Positions 22,649-34,116 of a stretch of DNA of 64,000 bases are shown here, one piece after another. Origin of the DNA: Auricularia sp. M13 (lineage: Eukaryota > Basidiomycota > Agaricomycetes > Auriculariales > Auriculariaceae); the NCBI GenBank assembly GCA_037042915.1, contig CM073201.1, positions 2,108,001 through 2,172,000 on the forward strand. Reading direction: 5' to 3'. The notes under the pieces were generated by a model. It saw only the letters and a list, made by a program, of their open reading frames with translations, did no database searches and was not told the DNA's origin. The translations under genes and the position numbers were made by a program. The stretch's first letter is position 1. Each line of letters begins with the position of its first letter.

Positions 22649-23380
22649 TCACGTCGTAGTAGAGGCCGGGGTGGTGTTCGCAGCGATGGCAAGGAAATCT
22701 TCAAGAGTTACGGGGCGTTCTTGGGCCTTGCCCAATCGCTCAGCAAGCCGCACAGCTAGAATATGCTTGCACTAAGAATGCTGCGCGTCAGCCCGCATAA
22801 AGATGGAAGATCGATTGGCGTACGAGTGTATGGGTCCTAGATATGAGCACACCGTACGAAAAGGCTGGACAAGAGCAGTATGCGGGGTCGGCGTGGACGG
22901 CGTATTGTTCAGTCGAACCAGTCACGCGATACAGCGTGCGGCCCCAAGGAGAACGGAACTTGATCACTATACACGTTCATATCAGCACAGTAGCTCTATA
23001 AGCGTAGAGAAGCGATGCCCACCACAACCGCGGTCAATAAGATCGAATGCGGCGACGATGAGCGAGTCTGGGAAGAAATGCCTTAGGGCTCGAACGCGCT
23101 CCTCAGTCACTTCGGCTTGCGTCAGCCTAGCGCATTGGCCATCGTATACGCGTACCAGAGTTGGGATTGGAAGCAAACGTGTCAATTGCAGCCTGGGCGA
23201 GGCGCGGTATGTGGTCGTCGTCCAGGTTAGGAGATAAGATTGCGTGCGTCGGAGATCGCGCCGGATGCCCTCGCTCTTGAGTGTCTGTTCATGGACGTGG
23301 CATACAGCAAAAACTACATAAGTAACATCTGGTACATATCCTACGAACTCTAAGCAATGTCGTATGCGAGCGGGCGACAT
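22649..23380 (-). CDS. SWIM-domain protein, Shu2/SWS1-like
   Basis: Shu2/SWS1 proteins act with Rad51 paralogues to promote homologous recombination. The readable exons give ERVRALRHFFPDSLIVAAFDLIDR, then RSPWGRTLYRVTGSTEQYAV, YCSCPAFSYGVL, and after a further intron CKHILAVRLAERLG, ending PASTTT at 22649. The C-x-C ... C-x-H arrangement (CSC ... CKH) is the SWIM zinc motif, and the FPDSLIVAA-DLIDR block is typical of the Shu2/SWS1 branch. The first in-frame ATG is at 23380, but the N-terminal exons are not fully resolved. It is the middle of three tandem minus-strand genes: 39 bp from the previous stop and 2 nt from the next start. Confidence 0.75.
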
Positions 23381-23419
23381 ACTAATAACGCAAATGTCCA
23401 CGACCAAAGATGAGCACGA

Positions 23420-25904
23420 TTACTTCTGCTCCTTCCCCAGCCGCCACTCCAAGAAATCTGCAAACTCATCGACCCGCTTGCACATCGCCTTGACCTCGGC
23501 CATCGTCGGCTTAGGGCCGTAATACTCCAGCATCTGCTGCCTGACGCTGGCGTCGGCATCGTCCATCAACTCGTTCTCATCATCCTCGTCGTCACTGCCA
23601 TCGGCAGACAATGCAGATAAAGGCGAGCTCGGCGCTATGGGATCGCGTGCCCCGACGGCTTTGCGATACTCCTCGTTGGCAGCAAGGGCCATAAGCCACT
23701 TGCTCAGGGCTCTGATCTCTTCGGGAGAGTTCAGGCCCCACCAGCGCTCCTCTTCCTCGTCCCAGTCTTCGCCCTTGGCCGTCCCGTAACACGCGACGAA
23801 CCAGGCCCAGTGCTTGAAGTTCTCGCGTTCGTCGTAGCTGGGTGCCTTCTTGACCTTCTGGCTCGAGAGAAGGTAGTAGGTACGGCCTTCATAATCGCGC
23901 CCGAGCGCACGAAAACGTTGCGTGTATGCGTGCTCGCGTTCGTAATGCGCCTGCTCGATATCGGCGACGGCTTTGCGGTGGTTGATCTCTTCTTCCCTAT
24001 ACTATATATCCACGAGTCACTAAATGTGCAGCGGCTTGTTGAATAATTTGCGGGCGCACCTTCGTCTTCCATGCCATCAGGTCCGTCCCTGGCGCAGTCT
24101 TCAATTCGGAAAAGAATTTCTTCCTCTCTATCCACGCGTCGTTCAGCTCCTTCAGAGGACCATATAGAGCGTCGCGATTGAATTGAGGACGATCTTTCTC
24201 CTGATCTTCGATGTCGGCGCGTATGGAGGGCCCGCGAAGCACCTGCTCGCACAACGAAAGGAGGATCGGTAGGAGCTGAGCGCCTTGCGCAACAACAACG
24301 CCGCGTCGCGTGTTGTATGTGCCCGTGCCGTCGGAAGGGTCTGCTGGGTCGGGATAATCCAGCAGACCTTCGTCGCGCAGACGTTCAAGAACGGCCCAGA
24401 TCTTGGTAGGGCTGTGGGCGGCGCGGACCTCCTTCACTTTCGCTGTGAGAGCCTACACGCAAAGTGTTAGTCATATCAGAAAGGCGAGCGCGATACATTG
24501 GTCTGACCTTGCGACGAGAGCCGTCCGCCTCGATAGCCATGAGGTCGAGCAATGCGACAACAAGTGCTTTCACAGTCGCATCCGGGAGTGTTTCGAAGTC
24601 GTCCAAAATGTCCAAATGGACTTTCGCAACGCCCAATAAAGGGGCAAAGCGCAAGATGAACTCGCGAAGCTGCAGCAAATTCAGGGTCAGCCAACGCTTG
24701 TACCATGGACAGTTCAACGCACGTAGATTCTATCTTCAACCTCTTCGCGCGTCAGGTCTGTAGGGATCGGCTCCCATTGAGGGGCTCGTGGGATCTTAGG
24801 TGGGCCAGCTGGACGGCGCGCCACTTCCGCCCGCATCGGCACGGGAGGGTAAGGTATGTTGTAGGGCACGATGCCGTGAGGTGGCGGCCCATAGTGCAGT
24901 TGGGGGTACGACGATGCTCCAGGAAAGGGACCATTTGACACATGTATCATATCTTTGACCTGGGCACGAGCACGCGTCAGGAGAGTGCAGGACGCGTCGA
25001 CGGCACGCACGGTTGCGTTTGGGTTCTTCTCCAGGACATCACGAGCCGACGCGCCGTTAGGGACGGTGATTTTGCTGGATGCGACGTGGAAGCAAACGAC
25101 AAGGTGTGAGTGTAAGGCAAAGAAGCGCGCATCAATTGGAGTTCGGCTGACCCCGTAGCTTGCAGCCCCGCGGCCTTCCTGCACACACTACAGTTGCAAA
25201 GTCCCGCACAGCGCGGGCACTCGTAGAGATAACCGGGCGCGTCTGATACGTGTTTGCGGCGTTCCTCATCGCTCATGTTGCTGTCAGTACCGGCTGCCTT
25301 GAGCGCGTCGATGTTTTCGCCATAGCTGTGACCGGCATTTGAGACAGCGTTCGCACCACGACGCAATAGACGCACCGGCTCTTCATACACTTTGCACAAT
25401 AATTGAGCCTGCATTGCTTGTCGCCTTTACGCCTGCTGGAGCACTGGATCGTATCTTGAAGTTTCGTCAGAGCGCGTAATGAGCGGGATGCCTGGCACTA
25501 ACCCGACAATAGTGCCAATCTCCCGCACTGGTGACAGCGGCAAGAGTCTTCATCGCCAGCCTGGAGGTCAAAGACGCGTGAGCGACGCGTCAAGACGAGC
25601 CTGGTTTGCGAACACGCACCTTGAGCTTCTTGGTGGCTGCTGTGGGTTGCGCTGCCGTCTCTGCTTTGCGTTTCATCGCGGCGCCAGGGCCAGTGTTGGA
25701 CGCGTCCTTGGACTTTTCCTTAAGGATGGTGTCGGCGCTGGCCTTGGTGGGGTGACCCACAACGGTGTCTGACTTCGTTGCCGTTGTGCCAGGCAGGGGC
25801 CGATTTTCCTTGCTGGTGACGGTGCCCAGCGACCAACGCGGTGAGAGTCGCGGCAGCTCAACATATACTTCGCTGAAGCGGCGCGTGGGAGGTGGGGGCG
25901 CCAT
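23420..25904 (-). CDS. CDCA7/R1-type 4CXXC zinc-finger protein
   Basis: Nuclear protein with the zf-4CXXC_R1 domain found in CDCA7-like chromatin proteins. The start at 25904 (MAPPPPTRRFSEVYVELP) leads to a basic linker. The zinc finger is split by introns: CRCHQC (about 25535), CSSRRKGDKQCRLNYCAKCMKSR (25445-25380), and CPRCAGLCNCSVCRKAAG (25222-25160). The region after about 24770 (DRIYLREFILRFAPLLGVAK ... VKALVVALLDLM) is a helical DDT/WHIM-like module seen in fungal members. A coiled, charged C-terminus contains an acidic patch (DGSDDEDDENE) and ends FLEWRLGKEQK at 23420. It shares a 134-bp divergent promoter with TIM17 that contains a palindromic TGACGCGTCA, so G1/S control is plausible. 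Confidence 0.8.
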
Positions 25905-25986
25905 GGGTGGGCAGGAGCACGAAGCACAGAGTGGTTGGAGGACAAGGACGAAGCTGTGGGAATTGCCGGCTTTTATTGGAGTTCCG

Positions 25987-26000
25987 CACGTGACGCGTCA
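25987..26000. promoter_or_regulatory. E-box plus MCB-like palindrome in shared promoter
   Basis: CACGTG (25987-25992) overlaps TGACGCGTCA (25991-26000), a perfect 10-bp palindrome with the MluI cell-cycle box core ACGCGT. It lies in the 134-bp spacer between the zinc-finger gene (25904, minus) and TIM17 (26039, plus). MCB sites bind MBF-type G1/S factors in fungi; activity here is inferred. Confidence 0.45.
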
Positions 26001-26038
26001 GTCCGCTCCAGCCTATTTTCTTCTGTAAAAACACAGTC

Positions 26039-26650
26039 ATGGCCAGAGCTGCTCAGGGCGACCACACGAGAGACCCTTGGCGAGTCGCTGCCATCTCTGC
26101 CTCAGTCACGGCCCCTTCTAACGCCTTGATACAGCCCGTGGGTCATTCTCAATGATTTTGGTGGTGCTTTCAGTATGGGCGCCGTCGGCGGCGCCATCTG
26201 GCACGGAGTCAAGGGTGCCCGCAACTCGCCCAGGGTGTGTTTTGTTGTACGCATTGACATCCAGCATTGACCGAGTCTGCAGGGCGATCGTTTGGCTGGC
26301 GCCTTGTCTGTCGTAAAAGCCCGTGCCCCAGTCACTGGCGGCAACTTCGGCGTCTGGGGTGGCATGTTCTCGACATTCGACTGCGCGGTTAAGGGCTATC
26401 GACAAAAGGAGGATGCATGGAATGCGATAATATCAGGATTCATGACCGGTGGCTGTCTCGCTGCCCGGAGTAAGCCACTTTTTTCAACGCCTTTCGGATC
26501 ATCTTAACCATCCTTGCAGGTGGTCCAAAGTCCGCATTCGGGTCTGCAGTGGCCTGTGGCATATTGCTGGGTGTGTTCGAGGGCATTGGAGTGTTGCTCA
26601 ATCGCGTTTTGAGCGAGGGCAACCGACCACAACTACCGCCCAGTACGTGA
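26039..26650 (+). CDS. TIM17: Mitochondrial inner membrane translocase subunit Tim17
   Basis: Component of the TIM23 presequence translocase. Four exons (26039-26079, 26135-26234, 26283-26469, 26520-26650) give 152 aa, the usual Tim17 length. The N-terminus reads [20 protein letters not shown], followed by four hydrophobic segments with Gly-rich packing motifs ([72 protein letters not shown]). The DP-C-PW and R-x-KED-x-WN motifs are diagnostic. Intron 1 (26080-26134) starts GCGAGT, a GC-AG intron; it is required to keep the frame. Convergent with nitrate reductase across 378 bp that hold nothing else I can identify. Confidence 0.93.
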
Positions 26651-27028
26651 CCCGTCTTTGCCCAAAGAAACATTCACTCAGACCTGCACTCCAGTCCCAG
26701 ATCTGCCCGCGCAGCCAGCACCAGCGCATTAGACCAATCGCATCGTCCTTGTTTATATCACTGCAATCCCACACCTCTCGCATCTCAGATCTCACACCTC
26801 ATACCTCACGTTGCGCAAGATCGCATCTCTTTCGGCGCTTTGGATCATCGTATATATATTTGGTTATAAGTTTCCATCCTCTTTTGTATCCCTTTGCGTT
26901 GATGTTTGCAGACTATGAGTGCTCCATGAGGGTTTCACGAGAACCGCTGACAGCGGAACGCGGTCTCCGTGTATAACCTAACATTTTCTTGCGCACGAAT
27001 GATACTGATGCTACCACTCTCTGTGCCG

Positions 27029-30000
27029 TCAGAACACAACCAACTGGCGCTCGATATCCCATCCACGACTCTGGAGTCCTGGTCGAATTATCTCATTCAG
27101 CATTGCGTTTGGCCCGCACGCAAGAACCAACCCCTGCTCGGATGGCGCGGGCAGATTATCGCGAAGCATGGCGTCAGACACGCGCCCACATCCGTACGCC
27201 CATCCCAGCGGCACCGCGTCGCTGAGCGTATGAAAGAGGGCGAAACGATGTTGTCCGTGCAGCGCATGCAGAGCGTCCAGCTCCTCGCGCAGCAAGATGT
27301 CCGCCTCGGTCCTATTCGCACAGACCAACCAGATGCGCGTAGTCCTGTCCTCCTCGTCGTGCAGGATGGCACGGAGTACTTGTACGATCGGCGTGATACC
27401 TAAAGTATATCGGTGATCAGAACATGCGTTTTCGCGGCTGCTGAACGTACCGCTTCCTGCGCAGATCATGCCGATTTCCTCGTATCGTATCGCGATGCCA
27501 TGATACAGCGCCGTCCCGCGGCCTTGCCAAATGAACGAGCCCAATGGCCCCTTCAACTCGATTTCATCTCCAAGCGCCAGCTGATCCAGGCCAATGCTCA
27601 TCTTTCCGCCGTTGAAATATTTTCCTTTGGGCATATACAGTCTAATAGGTGGGGTGTATCGTTAGTTCATGTTGTCAACGGTGCACTCGTACTGACTTGA
27701 TCAGGAACTCGATGAACCCCGCAGCGTTTTGCCTCGACACCGGGGTGTATGCGCGCTGCACCAATTCAGCTGTGTCTTTCCTCCGAAGCCGCATGAAGAC
27801 GTGTTGGCCCGCAGAGAGGCCCAGCATCTGGTCCTTGCGTCCCAGCACAAATCGGAATAGGCGCGAGTCGTGGTTCACGGGCGTCACAGCCTGTAACGTC
27901 GCCCGCTTCCAGCTCTTGGGATCGAGGAAAGGTGTGTCAGCACTGGCATTCTCTATCCTAGCTGCTTCGCTTTGCACTACGCCTCCAGCGAGCGTGCCGA
28001 TGTGGTACTGCGGGCTGGGTCAGCCGTCCGATTGCGTTTCAAGATTAGAAAAAGCACCTGTGCAAGTTTTGCTCGGGCGTCCGCAGAGTGGATGGCGACA
28101 AAGTCTTCGGTCGCGTCTTCGCCCGCGACCAGCAGTATTGAATCACCCCCGCCCGGGTGTTCTTTCAAAAATCCCGTCCCATCGTATACCTCGCCGTTCA
28201 CGACGAACCACGGCCGCGCCTTGTCGTGCGCTGCGAGCTCTCCGTTCGTTATCCGCCGCGTCACGTTGTAGTTGATCGTCGACTTTTCTCGGATATTGTA
28301 GGCTCAGGACGGGTTTCCAGACGAGACTCTACGGCGTCGCTGAAATGCGGGCGCGCAAGGTCCATGCCAGTTGGTTTGAGGCGCTGCATAACCAAGTGGT
28401 CAACCAAATTCATGCTTGCTGACGGTGCGCACCTCCATCCAACCTCCAGGAGCATTTCCTGCCACCGTAGGGTGCTCAAATGTGAGCCTTACCCCTTCCT
28501 GCGTCGCAGACGCTAATACTGCCACCCGAAACAAGCAGTTGTTCAGCATCGACGTCGCATTCAGATACCTGGGAGGGGCCTGTTCACAGCGGGTGCTTAG
28601 AGAGGTGGTATGGCACTCACATGTCCCGCGGTTGTATGTTCATTGCCTCGTCGACGGCGCAGACTTCGATCACCTTGGCCTGCGCGAGATGCTCAAAGGC
28701 GACGTCCAGCGACCAGAAGCTCCAGCAGCTTCCCGCGCGGCTTTCAGTGAGTTCATTCATAATCCCAGTGCCCCCGGCTTACAATGAGGTATCGCGTTCC
28801 GTTAGGTCCAACCTGCCGTACACTTCATCGTTATAGGCCATCGCTCGGTACCGATCCTCAGGATGTTCTCTAGCCATAGGTGAGCAATGGAAACATCTTC
28901 GGACGATCCACTCACAAGTCACATAGGTGCCACGATCGTCCTTCATCCAACGATACTTCCACCCGATTAATTTGCCGTCCGCCACCGCTGTACGCATAAC
29001 CTCGCAGCGTATAAATCCTATCATGTTTTGCCCGCGTCATATGGAGCTCTTCGAGATGGGCCGGCGACGAAATAACGCTATTGACATTGAGCTCCCTGTG
29101 AGTATGGGTGTGTGTCAAATCAATTGCAGCCGGTTTATGCTTGCTGACGCACGTTATCAGATAGTTCTTGTCGTACCACCAATGGGACTCTTCGCGTGCT
29201 GCGTCAGGGCTTAGATGGCGCGGGAGAAATTTGTTGTCCTGCGAGTTGCAGGCGGATGGTCAGCCCCGCCGTTCATGCAATCACGGTGATCCTGGCACAC
29301 CCAGAAATGCAGCTATCATTTCATTGACCATTTTCATGGTAAATAATCTTCTTTGATTCTTATATGTCGTGATGGTGCTCACATGATGCTGTGATTCAGT
29401 AGCGGAGATTTCAATCTTCTTCAGCCACTGCAGGCAGTCAGACTGGTTCTCTGAAGTCCCAAACTTCTGTTCAGACCTTTACCGAACGCCCGCCTATTTG
29501 TCCCGGAATGATTATACGGATAGGAAATCCATGGTCTGGCTCAAGCGGGAGGCCGTTCATTGCCCATGCTGCCCCTCGATGAGTAATAGGTCGTTTGTGC
29601 GCGAGCGGGCTGCTTACCTACAAGCATTCCTTTCTCCTTATCGGCTGCCCAGGATAGTCGCTGCGACGTCCCATACGGCCCATGCGGCAAAGAGTCTCCA
29701 CCTTCGAAAACGACATGCTTTGCCTTGCCTCGGATGGGTTGAACATAGTCGAGGATATCCGCAAGATAAATGCCGGTCCACAGCGCCGTGCTCACTGGAT
29801 TCAGTCATGAGATGGCTTCATAGTCATGTGCGTTTTAGACGGACCTCCGGCTGCTCCCCAGTTGAATCCTGTGGAGTCAAAGCTCGTCAACAACTATTGA
29901 TTTGTTTCCGAAACCCACTTACCCAGACTTTTCCGGACCATGTTCTGTTCTTTCCGCCTATTCCCGGCGCACACAAGTGTCACTGGTAGAGTTACCATTT

Positions 30001-30638
30001 GGAACCTGTCCTTCAGATCTTTGATGGTGAAAGTCATGTCTCGTTCGACGAGTCCAGTGATGTGGACCCTCCACGATTTCGCCGCATCCGGAGCAACCTT
30101 GGGGACAGCGCCATGATTGCGAACGAAATGAAGATGCGCTGGTGTGAGAAACCCCTTTGCATTGATGTCAGCATGTTGGAGAGCTTGCTATAGGGAGCAC
30201 CATGGCGTACCGCAGACATCAAGCCCGGAAATGGCGCCTCGACATTGAAAGGATGCTTTCCTGTCAGTCTGACCAGCGCGGGATTCTGAGATCATAGTTC
30301 TAATGAATTTATCCCTCTGTATTCACTCAGAGACCACACACCCTATTGATCCAGTTGTCCGGTGTTTGGGCATCCTACAATACGCGTTATAGACGGGATA
30401 GTGGCGCCCGACAATCCGATCGCACCTCATCGGCCACAGTCGCAGGCGTCTCGTTATGAGGGAGAGAGGGGAACACTAGCGGAAGCGGCGGGCAGGATCG
30501 AGAGGCTGAGCAAGTCGCTCCTAACGGTGCGAGCCGATCCCGCAACAACGTTGGCGACGAGAGACACGACGACGGGGGGCTTGACGCCGAATGATCGCTT
30601 CCTGAGCTATTGTCCGAGATGATTTGGGTGGAGGACAT
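27029..30638 (-). CDS. niaD: Nitrate reductase [NAD(P)H], possible frameshift in hinge
   Basis: Assimilatory nitrate reductase (molybdopterin, cytochrome b5, FAD). The start at 30638 opens with a Ser-rich leader; after introns the Moco domain reads [52 protein letters not shown] (with the ligand Cys), FNWGAAGVSTALW, and [19 protein letters not shown]. The dimerisation part has [13 protein letters not shown] and AGNAPGGWM. The cytochrome b5 domain near 28250-28060 has [22 protein letters not shown] with the heme HPGG. The FAD/NAD part ends with [21 protein letters not shown] and [12 protein letters not shown], stop at 27029. About 15 introns. Between the Moco and b5 domains the frame shifts by one near the A run at 28284-28287 (minus) with no acceptable intron. 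Everything else is open. Confidence 0.92.
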
Positions 30639-31163
30639 AGGTACTGAGACGCTGTCTGCCTAGCTCAACGGTCCAGGTTAACAAGGCGTCGCGAGATCCG
30701 TACGGCACAGTCGACGGCTTTGCCGGTCGGAGACGGAGACGCCTGAATTTCTGGCAAATGAAATAACAAGATACGTTGCCTCTAACCAGTAAGTCAGACG
30801 GCTCGATCCGAGAGCACAGCGGTCTGTGTCACTCACTGTTGCACTGTTAGTACAATGTATTGCATGCGATTGCAAACACACAGTACACTCCCTGAATCTC
30901 CGGGGCCCGGCCTTGCCAATCAGGAAGGTAATTCATTTATGATTTCACTTTCGAAGCCAAAGGGTGAGAAATTCTAAGCGTTCAGATGATTGTATAGCCG
31001 TCCAGCCAGCACTGGCGAGGGCGAGTGGCGGATATGGACAGTGGACAGCGTCTAACTCAGGTAGATTAATCTTCCTATGTAAATTCAACGTCAAGTTGCC
31101 AAAGCCGTTGCAATCGTAACGCCGGAAGCGACTCTGCAAGGTCGGCTTTTGAACCACGGAGGT
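30639..31163. other. Nitrate reductase-transporter intergenic region
   Basis: About 525 bp between the nitrate transporter stop and the nitrate reductase start, both genes on the minus strand, so it should hold the terminator of the first and the promoter of the second. I find no open frame of substance and no clear HGATAR site in it, unlike the regions upstream of the other two cluster genes. Confidence 0.5.
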
Positions 31164-33499
31164 TCACCACGACGGCACAGGAATAATCGCCAGCAGTACT
31201 GGGATGCCCTGCGAAAGACGCGTAAGCTGAGCTACGCGTGGTGGGAGCATATACGCAGGCATACGACGGATATAACGCCTGATATCCAAAACGTGCGGCC
31301 GGTGGGTTTTGGTTCGAATCGAAAAATGACTGCGAAGATAATGCCTCCCACGTTTCCAGCTGCTCCGACGATGCCGCTCTAAGTGATAATAGAACTATGA
31401 GGTTGGCTTAGGAAGATGATACGCCAAACGCTCACCATGAACCCGTTATAGTCTACATTTGGAGGCGAATGAGGCAGTGGGACCGTCAGACTTATGATAA
31501 GTTGTTCGAGGCAACATCGACGTAGAGTACTGACCCGGGTTACAGTGAGGCACCAAAGCAAAGTTGGCACCATTGCCAGCTGTGTACGACATCAGTCAAA
31601 TCCTAGAATTTGGGCAAAATGTCCATGGCGTACCTTCATTCCATAGTGCGATGATAACCAATAATGCAATCACTGCCGCAACTGCGGACGATTAGGTCAA
31701 TAGGACGAGGAAGCAGGTACATACGGGATGTTTCTGAGCCACTATCGAGAAAGAGGCCAAGCGCAATGCACAGGATGCCTTGTACGAAAGCGCATAACAG
31801 TGTAAAGTACTTCTTTCCGCGGACCTGCACTTTTCGTGAGCTGCGGTTGAGATTTGACAGTTGGATGCGCTTACACCAAAGCGTCTGTAGAGAAGGTCGC
31901 TAACATACCCTCCGAGCGGGCGGGTGAACACGTTGAGGAGGCCAAAAATGGAAGCGACCTGCCCGCCGGAGGGAGGGTCAGCGGAAGGACGAAAAGAATC
32001 TGACTCACATAGCCTGCCCTTTTCTGGCCAAACGCGGGGCTCTTGTAACGGTCATACAATATGTTGGCAAGGTACGCATCGATCGCGAGCTCGAATCCGA
32101 ATGTAACGGCATATGCAATGGTGGGTAGCCAAGTCAGCGGTTTGCCAAAAAGCCGGATCGCGGCTCGAGGTGTCAGAGTGCGATTGACTGCAACATCTAA
32201 TGCAGACACGGGATGGCCCTTTTCTCCCGTTATTACCGGAGAGGCAACTTCGACGACTTCCGGGCCTTCCTTCTCTGGCGAAGATTTGCTTTGCGGCTGC
32301 TTTGCATCACCCGCGGCGTCTCCACGTGCTCCTAGATGCGGAGTCCCGCTGACAAGCTGTCCTGGCGACTGGGGGGATTGGGCCTGAACGGCAGGCAAGT
32401 TATGCCTCTCAGACCAGCGGCCAGCAGGGTGATCGGTGCCAAACAGCATAACAAGCAGCGCAGTCAGAAACAGAATCGGTACGGGGACGATAGCGAAGGA
32501 CGCGCGCCACGCAGCATGTCTCGAGAGGCCATCAAGGACGAGGCGCTCATAGAGGGCAACCATGATGATGAAAGTACAGCCGCCTATGTATGCATCGGGA
32601 ATGCAGAAAAGTCACGAGTGTGAATGAGCTCGTCGATAACTGCGATCGGACGAACCTCCAGCATTTCCCCATCCAGCAGCAAGGGCATTGGCCGTTCCCA
32701 CGACTTTCTTGTCGAAGAAGGCAGTAGTCCAGGCCTGACATGGTACAAAGGTGGCGCCTAGAATGCCTTGCGGGGGGTAAGGCTTCTATCATCGGTGGAG
32801 ATGGCGATTGTCACCAATGAAGAACCGAACTGCATATAGCCCGCGTGCAGAAGTGACCAAACCCGCCATTCCCGAGGGTATGGCACCTATTACAAGCAAT
32901 GCCGCCATCACCTTACGAGGTCCGTACCCTGCGGTGGCGGCACGTGAGCAACTAGACTAATGAACCCAAAGCTCATGGTAGTCACGCTCACGATCTACGA
33001 GTGGCCCGACGATGACGCGAACTATCAAGGTGGCGCACAAGGCGCAAATATTGGAATTGCCTGGGAATGCTGAGTGAAGATGGAGACCGAATCGAGTCAG
33101 TACTACTGACCAATCTCTTGAGGTGTCAACTTGAGGTCTTCTTTTACAGCTTCCGGAATGAGGGGCGCGAAGGCGAACCATGCCAAGCTATGGACAAGGT
33201 CAATAACGCCGCTGACTGCGCCTCAAACGTACAAAGCAACCCAGAAAGCTAGCCATGACCTGAAGAGCGATTAGAACTCAGGCGGCTCGAACACGGCACA
33301 CAGGATGTACTCACAGGTGGAAGTTGCGTGAATACTGGTTTTGTAGCGACAATATTGGAAGTGTCTCGCATTTGAGATTGAGAGGGTTGATACGAGTTGT
33401 GGTCAAATACTCCCATGCGTTGTTCGTGCCGTGTCGACGTGGAGGAGAGACCTCAGAGCCATCAAGGCTTATTCGTCGACTAGGCTGAGACGTGGACAT
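31164..33499 (-). CDS. nrt2: High-affinity nitrate transporter, NRT2/NNP family
   Basis: Plasma-membrane nitrate/H+ symporter of the major facilitator superfamily. The start at 33499 ([14 protein letters not shown]) precedes [20 protein letters not shown] and [15 protein letters not shown]. Transmembrane segments follow with [19 protein letters not shown] (the MFS D-R-x-GPR-K loop motif), [16 protein letters not shown] and the nitrate signature [11 protein letters not shown] long hydrophilic central loop (about 32440-32200) contains [12 protein letters not shown]. The second half has [50 protein letters not shown] and the second nitrate signature [11 protein letters not shown], ending IPVPSW at 31164. 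About 12 introns; no break. It is upstream of and parallel to nitrate reductase, completing transport plus reduction. Confidence 0.95.
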
Positions 33500-33543
33500 G
33501 GCGTGCACGACAGCGTAAGTCGGACGCGAAGTATGATGGTGCG

Positions 33544-33555
33544 TATATAATATAT
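33544..33555 (-). promoter_or_regulatory. TATA-like element of nitrate transporter
   Basis: TATATAATATAT is centred about 50 bp upstream of the transporter ATG (33499, minus). Confidence 0.5.
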
Positions 33556-33675
33556 GGTCGTCCGGTGTGGCTCGGAACAGTAGTCAGTCCAAGGACAAGC
33601 CGGCAGGACCAGTCTTCGTGTTTTCCCAATGGTTCATGCGATCACGCTGGTGAGCGTGATGAAAGAGGAGTAACG

Positions 33676-33707
33676 CTTATCTCTGCGCGGGTGAATCCGC
33701 CGATAAG
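33676..33707. promoter_or_regulatory. Paired GATA sites upstream of nitrate transporter
   Basis: CTTATCT (33676-33682, AGATAAG on the minus strand) and CGATAAG (33701-33707) lie 18 bp apart in opposite orientation, about 180-210 bp upstream of the transporter ATG. Closely spaced divergent HGATAR sites are a usual binding arrangement for AreA/Nit2-type activators in nitrate clusters. The rest of 33500-34116 shows no gene. Confidence 0.5.
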
Positions 33708-34116
33708 GCCCTGTGGTCGAAGAGTGGGGAAATCGTGGCCGGATGGAGCGCGAATCCTTGCCACCTGTGTTGTCACGTGACATAACAGGATGGCGGATAC
33801 AGCTTACAACTGGCGGATATCCAACGCTGTATAGACTAAAGTTAGAGGCGCACCAATAACAGACTACTAAAGACATACGCTAAGTCCCATGTTGTTGTCG
33901 AGGATGTATGGGCCTCGCGCGCCCTCGGAGATGGGGTCATGGTGACTGGACAGAATGGGTCACGGCGCTAAGGTCGTCGCGGTAACTTGTGCGCGGGGCA
34001 TTTGCGATTTTCTTCAAGCGACGTGAATGTAAGAAGGCCTGCAAACACAAGGCTGGAACGCGGGCGTTGAATTCATCTATGTCAAAAGTCCATGAGCAAC
34101 CCAAAAGTCGGAGAGT

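Noticed and set aside
31310-31320. GGTTCGAATCG resembling a tRNA T-loop
   Set aside because: It lies inside a nitrate transporter exon encoding RFEPK, and no acceptor, D or anticodon stems surround it.
33651-33663. Hairpin-like GCTGGTGAGCGTG region as a terminator
   Set aside because: Short, imperfect stem with no U-tract; fungal termination does not use such hairpins.
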